A DNA stretch of 64,000 bases, taken from an uncultured Collinsella sp. (GTDB lineage Bacteria; Actinomycetota; Coriobacteriia; Coriobacteriales; Coriobacteriaceae). Positions 58,510 to 64,000 of the stretch are shown one piece after another. The notes beneath the pieces were generated by a model. The model did no database searches. It had not been told where the DNA came from and was given only the letters and a program-made list of their open reading frames with translations. Within the stretch, counting starts at the first letter, position 1. The number at the start of each line of letters is the position of its first letter. Position numbers and translations under genes: made by a program. The DNA lies in the NCBI GenBank assembly GCA_934655755.1, contig CAKUHA010000005.1, positions 22,933-86,932 on the forward strand, in the 5' to 3' direction.

Positions 58510-59550
58510 TTACAGCTCGACGAGGTTGCCGGTCTCGGCGGCCTCCTTGATGGCGTTAAGAAGCGTGAGCGTCTTGACGTTGTCGGCGGGGGTCACGACG
58601 GGCTCGACCTCGCGGCGGACAACCTTCACAAAGTGCTTGAGCTGCATCTTGTGCGGCAGTGCCGGGTCCACGGCCGGAATCTCCATCTGCAGCGGCTTGT
58701 GCCAGTTGGAGGCGCCGTCGTAGGAGAACTGGTGCAGGCGGGGCAGCGACAGGGCGCCCTTTGTGCCGCCGATAAAGTAGGCGTCGGCGTCGAAGGGGCG
58801 GTACTGCGGATCTTCGCGAGCGGTTGCCTCCCAGTTCCAGGGGCTGGCGGTGGCGTCGGAGATGGTCATGCTTGCGAGCGCGCCATCGGCAAAACGGACG
58901 TTGACCACAGCGGAGTCCTCGGTCTCAAAACCGCGGGCGGCGCTGGACTGCATACCCTGGACGGCAACGGGCTCGCCCAGCAGGTAGCGGAGCAGGTCGA
59001 CGTCGTGCACCAGGTTGACCAGGATCGGGCCGGCGCCCTTCTTGCGGCGCCACTCGACGTCGAAGTACTCGTCATTCTTATAGATCATGTAGTGGAAGCT
59101 CGACACGGTGAGCTTACCCAGCTCGCCGGACTCGATGATCTCCTTGGCCTTGTTGACGAAGGGGTTGTGGCGACGGTGCTGACCCACGAGCACGGGCACG
59201 CCGGCGGTCTCGGCCTCGGTGGCGAAGGCCTGGGCATCCTCGAGGTCGTTGGAGATCGGCTTTTCGACCAGCGGCACGATGTTGCGCTTGACGGCCTCGC
59301 GGGCAACGCCCAGGTGCAGGTCGTTGGGCGTGGCGATGATGACGGCCTCGGGCTTGACCTCGTCCATCATCTGGGCGGGATCGGTGAAGAACGGCACGCC
59401 GGCGGCCTCGGCCGTGGCGCGGGCGCCCTCAAAGGCGTCGGCGATGGCGACGAGCTCGGCCTCGGGCTCCTCGGTGACAAAGCGGATGTGGTTGCGGCCC
59501 ATGGCGCCGGCGCCGATGACGGCAATGCGGACGGGGTTGAGCTCAGACAT
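58510..59550 (-). CDS. Gfo/Idh/MocA-family NAD(P)-dependent oxidoreductase
   Basis: A 346-residue dehydrogenase. The N-terminal Rossmann fold carries IAVIGAGAMGRNH (~8-20), VIIATPNDLHLG (~70-81) and the catalytic Lys in LVEKPISND (~92-100). The substrate domain (~125-340) has the conserved His in LVNLVHDVDLLRYLLGEP (~178-195). Members oxidise sugars, inositols or related polyols. It is the last gene of a three-gene minus-strand unit with an SDR and an OFA-type MFS carrier, suggesting uptake and oxidation of one substrate class. ATG 59550 follows AAGGAG. An R2 repeat sits between it and the MFS gene. Confidence 0.92.
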   Translation of the reverse strand: MSELNPVRIAVIGAGAMGRNHIRFVTEEPEAELVAIADAFEGARATAEAAGVPFFTDPAQMMDEVKPEAVIIATPNDLHLGVAREAVKRNIVPLVEKPISNDLEDAQAFATEAETAGVPVLVGQHRRHNPFVNKAKEIIESGELGKLTVSSFHYMIYKNDEYFDVEWRRKKGAGPILVNLVHDVDLLRYLLGEPVAVQGMQSSAARGFETEDSAVVNVRFADGALASMTISDATASPWNWEATAREDPQYRPFDADAYFIGGTKGALSLPRLHQFSYDGASNWHKPLQMEIPAVDPALPHKMQLKHFVKVVRREVEPVVTPADNVKTLTLLNAIKEAAETGNLVEL

Positions 59551-59596
59551 TTCGACTCCTTAATGCTGATGGCGGTGGAATGCGGCAAGGGGACAG

Positions 59597-59618
59597 AAAG
59601 GGACAGTCCCTTTGTCAC
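59597..59618. repeat. R2 dispersed hairpin, copy 3 (inside an operon gap)
   Basis: AAAGGGAC-a-GTCCCTTT (59597-59613) followed by GTCAC, in the 79-bp gap between the MFS and Gfo/Idh genes. A terminator-like repeat within a presumed operon may reduce expression of the distal gene. Confidence 0.7.
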
Positions 59619-59629
59619 ATCGGCAATTG

Positions 59630-60886
59630 TTAAGCGGACTTCTTCTTGCTGTCGGAGACCATCATGTAGACGGTGAGCACGACGGCGATGGCGGCGATCA
59701 CGATGGCGCCGTAGAAGGACTGCTGGTAGGCGGCGCTGCCGGCCTCGGCGTGATACAGCACGGCGGTGATGGGCTGGCTGATCCAGGTGGAAGCGGCGTA
59801 GCCCAGGAACATGATGCCGTAGTTGACGCCGATGTTGCTGGTGCCGAAGGCGCCACCGGTGAGCGGCGGGTAGATGACGAGCAGGGCGCCAAAGCTAAAG
59901 CCGAGCAGGGCGAGCGCCACGAAGAACATGCTCTGCGTAAAGCTCATCGACATGATGACGAGCGCGACGATGGTGACGACAAGGCTGATGAGCAGCGACT
60001 TGTAGGCACCGATCTTGTCGATGATCTGGCCAAAGGACAGGCGACCGACCAGGTTGGCGCAGGTGTTGACGGAGACGACCACACCGCCGAGGGCGACGGC
60101 AGCGGCGCTCGTGGGGTCGGCGAAGAGCTGGACGGCGGCGATGGAGGCAACCTTGCCGACGAGCAGGGTGCCGGCGGTGGCGGCAAAGGCGAAGGTGATG
60201 ATAAGGACCCAGAAGCGCGGGGTCTTGACCATCTCGCCCGGGGTGAGGTCGCCGAAGGTGCCAGCGTGGGCGCCGCCCTTGGGGGCCTCGAAGCCCTCGG
60301 GCAGCCAACCGGCCTCGGGGGCCTTCAGGAACAGGGCGGAGACGGCGATCATCACAAAGAAGATGACGCCGAGTGTCTTCAACGCGCCAAAGATGCCAAG
60401 GCTTGGGATGAGCAGCGAGGCGAGCACCGGGGACAGCACGGCGGGGCCGGCGGTCGAGGCGGCCAGGGTGATGCCGGAGGCAAGGCCCTTCTTGTCGATG
60501 AACCACTTCTGACCCGTGGTGAGTGCCGGGTTGTAGCCCAGGCCGTTGCCGACGGCAGCGACGAGCGAGAACCACAGGTAGAACTGCCACGGCTCGGTGA
60601 CGGTGCCGGACATGAACCAGCCCACGCCGTAGCACACGGCGGCGGCGATCACGACGTTGCGGGGGCCGATTTTATCGGAGATGCGGCCGGCGAAGATGCC
60701 CGTCACGGCCATGATGGTCTGGAAGACGGGGAAGGCCCAGGTAAGGGCGTTGGACCACTCGGGGTAGACGGCGAGCAGGTTCTTGCTCACGACGGAATAC
60801 AGCGCGATGGAGCTGATGAAGAACATGGTGACGCACGCGGCGGAAAGCACGACGGCGCGACCCTTATTGGAGTTGGTGGAAGCCAT
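59630..60886 (-). CDS. MFS transporter, OFA (oxalate/formate antiporter-like) family
   Basis: A 418-residue, 12-helix transporter. The OFA-type N terminus is VFQTIMAVTGIFAGRISDKIGPRNV (~50-75), with GNGLGYNPALTTGQKWFIDKKGLASGI (~128-154). The second half is a related six-helix set (FGQIIDKIGAYKSLLI at ~290). OFA carriers move organic acids, including oxalate, formate, malonate and others. Neighbouring SDR and Gfo/Idh enzymes suggest a hydroxy- or polyol-type acid here, but this is inference. ATG 60886 (MASTNSNKGR) has only a weak AAAGAG site. Confidence 0.9.
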   Translation of the reverse strand: MASTNSNKGRAVVLSAACVTMFFISSIALYSVVSKNLLAVYPEWSNALTWAFPVFQTIMAVTGIFAGRISDKIGPRNVVIAAAVCYGVGWFMSGTVTEPWQFYLWFSLVAAVGNGLGYNPALTTGQKWFIDKKGLASGITLAASTAGPAVLSPVLASLLIPSLGIFGALKTLGVIFFVMIAVSALFLKAPEAGWLPEGFEAPKGGAHAGTFGDLTPGEMVKTPRFWVLIITFAFAATAGTLLVGKVASIAAVQLFADPTSAAAVALGGVVVSVNTCANLVGRLSFGQIIDKIGAYKSLLISLVVTIVALVIMSMSFTQSMFFVALALLGFSFGALLVIYPPLTGGAFGTSNIGVNYGIMFLGYAASTWISQPITAVLYHAEAGSAAYQQSFYGAIVIAAIAVVLTVYMMVSDSKKKSA

Positions 60887-60952
60887 TGGACTCTTTCTAA
60901 TCGATGCGGGGAGGGGAGGGGTTTGCCCCATGCCCCTCTCTACCGGGTTGGT

Positions 60953-61834
60953 TTACTGGTCGGTCGGCTTAGCGACGCCGGACTCGTCGGACCAGAGCTC
61001 GACACCCTTGTTCTTAAGGTAGTTGTCGGCGTATGCGCGACGGCCGCCGGGCTTGGCGGTGAGGTCGCCCATCATGTTGGAGAAACCGCCGTCGACCTTG
61101 ATGGCGTCGCCGGTGGTAAAGTCCGAGCGCTTGGACGCCAGGAACATGACGGCGTTGGCGATATCGCTGACCTCGCCGATGCGGCGCGTGGCGATCAGGC
61201 GGCTGCGGCTCTTCTCGACCTCGGGGTCGGCGTAGAAGTTGGCCGACATGGGGGTCTTGACGAAGCAGGGCTCGACGCAGTTGGAGCGAACGCCATACGG
61301 GCCCCACTCGGCGGCAAGCATCTTGGACATCATGTTGACGCCGGCCTTGGTGGAGCTGTACACGCCCGAGAACGTCTCGGGGGAGTGGCTGGCGACGGTG
61401 GAGATGTGCACCAGACGGCCCTGGCCGGCCTTGATCATTTCGCGACCAAAGCGCTGCGAGGTGATGAAATAGCCGGTGAGGTTGACGTTGAGCACCTGCT
61501 CCCAGTCGCTCAGCGGCAGGTCCTCCATAGCGGCGAAGCGCAGGATGCCGGCGGTGTTGACGAGGACGTCGACGCGGCCGAAGTTGGCGATGGTGGCGTC
61601 GACGGCGGCCTGAACCTCGGTCTCGTCGGTGGCGTTCATCTTGTAGCCCTCGGCGTGGATGCCAAACTCGGCAGCGAGGTCGGCGGCAGCGGCCTTGACC
61701 TTCTCCTCGTCCAGGTCGAGCATGACGACGTTGGCGCCATTGCGGGCGAACTCGCGGCAGATCTCGGCGCCCATACCGCCGAGCGCACCAGTTACGGCGC
61801 AGACGTCGCCCTCGAGCTTAAGCCAATTGCTCAT
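60953..61834 (-). CDS. Short-chain dehydrogenase/reductase
   Basis: A 293-residue classical SDR. The cofactor motif is TGALGGMGAE (TGxxxGxG, ~15-24), followed by Asp in VVMLDLDEEKV, which favours NAD(H). NTAGILRF (NAG-type, ~93) and catalytic Ser in VHISTVASHS (~145) are present, with Tyr-x-x-x-Lys in YSSTKAG (~158). A ~30-residue C-terminal extension (LTAKPGGRRAYADNYLKNKG...) goes beyond the usual ~250. It is first in the operon with the OFA carrier and Gfo/Idh gene, and divergent from a LysR regulator. Substrates could be a sugar acid, polyol or steroid alcohol; the sequence does not decide. Confidence 0.92.
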   Translation of the reverse strand: MSNWLKLEGDVCAVTGALGGMGAEICREFARNGANVVMLDLDEEKVKAAAADLAAEFGIHAEGYKMNATDETEVQAAVDATIANFGRVDVLVNTAGILRFAAMEDLPLSDWEQVLNVNLTGYFITSQRFGREMIKAGQGRLVHISTVASHSPETFSGVYSSTKAGVNMMSKMLAAEWGPYGVRSNCVEPCFVKTPMSANFYADPEVEKSRSRLIATRRIGEVSDIANAVMFLASKRSDFTTGDAIKVDGGFSNMMGDLTAKPGGRRAYADNYLKNKGVELWSDESGVAKPTDQ

Positions 61835-62066
61835 AGGAACTTCCCTTCTTGTGCCTCCCGGTGGGCCGTTCCCATTTACCGACCCACGTGGTTTTCGCTG
61901 GTTATCGTATGCTTTGCGTTTGCGCAGGTGAATTGCATATTTGTTAGAATGGCGTTAACCGTAGGTTTACACCGTGTGCCGCAGTTTGCCTGTGTTGAGC
62001 GTGTGACCTGCGAAAACGACCCCCTGCGGCAGCGTGTGGCCGTACGTGCGAAAACGGAGAGATGAC
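61835..62066. promoter_or_regulatory. Divergent control region of the LysR gene and SDR operon
   Basis: This 232-bp region separates divergent genes. It is more AT-rich around 61915-61965 and holds a plus-strand -10-like TAGAAT (61945-61950) and the near-palindromic GTTAACCGTAGGTTTAC. LysR regulators bind such divergent regions (T-N11-A sites). The exact site is not resolved. Confidence 0.35.
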
Positions 62067-62945
62067 GTGTACGATCGACGACTTGAGGCTATTTCGGCCG
62101 CCGCGGAGCTGGGAAGTTTCTCGCGTGCCGCGGCAAAGCTGCGCGTGTCGACGCCGGCGCTCGTCAAACAGGTGTCGGGGTTCGAGGCCGAGTTCGGTAT
62201 TACGCTGTTCGAGCGCTCGCATTCGGGCGTCAAGGTGACGCCGGCGGGCGCTTTGCTGGTGGACGATGCGCGCTCGATCATGCGCCAGTCCGAGGATGCC
62301 CTGCGCCGTGCCCGACGCGCGGCGGGCGATGGCGGCGCGGTGCGCCTAGGCGTGTCGATGATGTGCCCGGGGCGTCAGACGCTTTCGATGTGGACGGGCG
62401 TGCACGAGCTGGAGCCGTCGCTGCGCTTTGAGATTGTGCCGGTGAGCGACCTCTACGACGAGCGCGAGACCGTCATGCGCAGCTTGGGCCGCGAGGTCGA
62501 CGTGGTGCAGTCGAGTTTTTCGACCCCGCGCTGGGGCGATGCGTGCCAAAAGCTCCTCATCGTCAACGTGCCGTTTTATATCGATGTGCCGCGCACGAGC
62601 CCGCTTGCGCGCAAGAGCCGTATCACGGTTGCCGACCTGGAGGGCATGCGCCTGCGCGTGCTGCGCCACGGCAACGACGCCATGGACAGTCTGCGCATCG
62701 ACCTTTTGGCCGACGGCGGCGTAGACGTGATTGACGTGGACAGCTTCGACTTCGCGCTCTTTAACGAGGCCGAGGAAAAAGGCGACGCGGTGCTCACCTG
62801 CGGCGCGTGGTCGGGCGTACATCCAGCCTTTGTGGGTGTGCCGTTCCTCTGCGGCCGCGAGGTACCGGTCTACCTGCACTACCCGCTCGAGCCCACCTTA
62901 CAAGTGCAAAAATTCGTCAACGCCATTGCCCAACTCCTCAAGTAG
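62067..62945 (+). CDS. LysR-family transcriptional regulator
   Basis: A 292-residue regulator. The N-terminal winged helix is at ~3-62 (LEAISAAAELGSFSRAAAKLRVSTPALVKQV), with the usual FERSHSGVKVTPAGALL. The effector domain is ~90-290. The HTH position reads STPALVKQVSGFEAEFG, a typical LysR recognition helix. It probably activates the divergent SDR-MFS-Gfo/Idh operon in response to its substrate. The GTG at 62067 follows GGAGAG at seven bases; the longer in-frame reading is less likely. Its stop lies inside an R2/R3-like hairpin. Confidence 0.93.
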   Translation: MYDRRLEAISAAAELGSFSRAAAKLRVSTPALVKQVSGFEAEFGITLFERSHSGVKVTPAGALLVDDARSIMRQSEDALRRARRAAGDGGAVRLGVSMMCPGRQTLSMWTGVHELEPSLRFEIVPVSDLYDERETVMRSLGREVDVVQSSFSTPRWGDACQKLLIVNVPFYIDVPRTSPLARKSRITVADLEGMRLRVLRHGNDAMDSLRIDLLADGGVDVIDVDSFDFALFNEAEEKGDAVLTCGAWSGVHPAFVGVPFLCGREVPVYLHYPLEPTLQVQKFVNAIAQLLK

Positions 62946-62986
62946 CTAATTTGTGTGACAAAGGGACAGTCCCTTTGTCACACAAA
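62942..62986. repeat. R2 dispersed hairpin, copy 4, joined to an R3-like word
   Basis: Eighteen-base perfect arms TTTGTGTGACAAAGGGAC (62950-62967) and its complement (62969-62986) with a 1-base centre. The preceding GTAGCTAATTTG (62942-62953) matches the start of the R3 module, so this copy looks like an R3-R2 chimera overlapping the LysR stop. Confidence 0.8.
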
Positions 62987-62987
62987 A

Positions 62988-63028
62988 CGAGGCCCTGGCC
63001 AAACGGCCAGGGCCTCGCAAACTTTTAT
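62988..63028. terminator. Bidirectional terminator between the LysR gene and the last ABC gene
   Basis: CGAGGCCCTGGCC (62988-63000) pairs perfectly with GGCCAGGGCCTCG (63005-63017) with a 4-base loop. TTTTATT follows on the plus strand, and TTTTG on the minus strand. Confidence 0.9.
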
Positions 63029-63073
63029 TCCGTTTTAAATGACGGGCTGATCGCCCTCCGTCAGTAACCGGTC

Positions 63074-64000
63074 CTACTCCAGCTCAAACGCTCCGGTATA
63101 GAGCTGATAGTAGTAGCCGCGCTCGGCGATCAGCTCGTCGTGGTTGCCGCGCTCGATGATGCGGCCGTGGTCCAGGCAGATGATTGCGTCGGAGTTGCGC
63201 ACGGTGCTCAGGCGGTGTGCGATGACAAACGTCGTGCGGCCCTCCATGAGCTTGTCCATGCCGGCCTGCACGATAGCCTCGGTGCGCGTGTCGATGGAGC
63301 TCGTGGCTTCGTCCAGGATCATCGCCGGAGGATCGGCGACGGCGGCGCGCGCGATCGAGATCAGCTGGCGCTGGCCCTGCGACAGCTGTGCGCCGTTGCC
63401 GGTGAGCATGGTGCCGTAGCCGTCGGGCAGGCGGGTGATAAAGTCGTCCGCTCCCGCGAGCTTGGCCGCCTTGATGCACTCCTCGTCGGTGGCGTCCAGG
63501 TTGCCGTAGCGGATGTTGTCCATCACGGTGCCGGTGAACAGGTTCACGTCCTGCAGCACCACGCCGAGCGAGCGACGCAGATCGGACTTGCGAATCTTGT
63601 TGACGTTGATGCCGTCGTAGCGGATCTTGCCGTCGGCAATGTCGTAGAAGCGGTTGATGAGGTTGGTGATGGTCGTCTTACCGGCACCGGTGGCACCGAC
63701 AAACGCGACCTTCTGGCCCGGCTTGGCGTATACGGACACGCCGTGCAGCACCTCGTGGTCGGGCGTGTAGCCAAAGTCCACGTTATCCATGACCAGGTCA
63801 CCACGCAGCGGCACGTACTCGATCTCGCCGGTCGCGCGGTGCGGGTGCTTCCATGCCCACATGCCGGTGCGGTGGTCGGCTTCCTCGAGCTGCCAGGTCT
63901 CAGGGTTCACCTGTGCGTTGACAAGCGTCACGTAGCCCTCGTCGGCCTCGGGCTCCTCGTCGAGTAGCTCAAAGATACGCTCGGCGCCGGCAAGGCCCAT
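63074..64000 (-). CDS. ABC exporter half-transporter, C-terminal part (runs off the window)
   Basis: The last 308 residues of an ABC exporter are visible: the end of the membrane part (GLAGAERIFELLDEEPE) and a complete ATPase domain. Walker A is FVGATGAGKTTIT, the signature QLSQGQRQLISIAR, and Walker B MILDEATSSID with catalytic Glu, followed by IAHRLSTVRNSD. This combination matches the catalytic-site subunits at 10501-12501 and 33908-35767. A degenerate partner probably lies upstream, outside the window. About 45 residues around the WKHPHRATG region, before the ATPase core, are an unusual insertion. The stop is followed by a bidirectional terminator. Confidence 0.93.
   Translation of the reverse strand: MGLAGAERIFELLDEEPEADEGYVTLVNAQVNPETWQLEEADHRTGMWAWKHPHRATGEIEYVPLRGDLVMDNVDFGYTPDHEVLHGVSVYAKPGQKVAFVGATGAGKTTITNLINRFYDIADGKIRYDGINVNKIRKSDLRRSLGVVLQDVNLFTGTVMDNIRYGNLDATDEECIKAAKLAGADDFITRLPDGYGTMLTGNGAQLSQGQRQLISIARAAVADPPAMILDEATSSIDTRTEAIVQAGMDKLMEGRTTFVIAHRLSTVRNSDAIICLDHGRIIERGNHDELIAERGYYYQLYTGAFELE

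Noticed and set aside
59612..62065. 817-codon plus-strand frame opposite the MFS and SDR genes
   Set aside because: The opposite strand encodes complete MFS and SDR proteins with ribosome-binding sites; this frame is Gly/Asp/His-rich noise.

Overview
The window is about 62% G+C, with strong G/C-ending codon preference, actinobacterial-style Shine-Dalgarno sites and LPXTG-type surface proteins. Gene content (glmS, Kup, a KdpDE-like pair, an LtaS-like enzyme, heterodimeric ABC exporters, CnaB/FctA-type adhesins, nitroreductases, an OFA-type MFS carrier) points to a gut Coriobacteriia, most likely Collinsella or a close relative. That assignment is inference; no rRNA is present.

Layout. 1-2.8 kb: 5' end of a LacI-type regulator, a palindrome-rich gap, then glmS. 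2.8-8.1 kb: a GntR regulator divergent from a YeiH-type membrane protein, a degenerate AAA+/Fis regulator, a one-span membrane protein, a nitroreductase and an unknown 96-aa protein. 8.2-12.5 kb: a MarR regulator with two operator-like palindromes in its promoter, overlapping a heterodimeric ABC exporter pair. 12.6-19 kb: serine acetyltransferase, DedA protein, branched-chain aminotransferase (with a possible leaderless upstream ORF), LemA, TetR, tRNA-Ser and a TadA-glycerate kinase fusion. 19.4-31.4 kb: one 12-kb gene for a 3,991-aa cell-wall adhesin, followed by the SRP RNA. 32-35.8 kb: a second ABC exporter pair. 36-41.3 kb: a flavodoxin-like protein and a 1,362-aa surface protein lying between inverted structured repeats. 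41.7-50 kb: LtaS-like enzyme, nitroreductase, then kup, a 64-aa membrane protein and a KdpD/KdpE-like two-component pair. 50-58.3 kb: RlmKL, HAD phosphatase, transaldolase, a zinc-ribbon/DUF6273-like protein and Tex. 58.5-63 kb: an SDR, OFA-type MFS and Gfo/Idh operon with a divergent LysR regulator. The end holds a partial ABC exporter.

The most unusual content is between the genes. Many gaps hold long 'stepped' hairpins: a long outer stem, an internal loop on each side, then a second stem. In two pairs (36664-36786 with 41510-41639; 2550-2641 with 31667-31752) the loop sequences are conserved between copies while the stem sequences differ but still pair. That is the signature of a structured element rather than simple repeats. 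One pair is in opposite orientation and brackets the 1,362-aa surface-protein gene. At least three further short dispersed repeat families (here R1, R2 and R3) and an array of GGAAA..TCCC palindromes fill other gaps.

The protein content suggests envelope-focused biology. Two very large sortase-type surface proteins, an LtaS-like polymerase, two complete and one partial exporter, and a potassium uptake/sensing cluster lie close together. No sortase, CRISPR array, complete insertion sequence or rRNA gene is visible.
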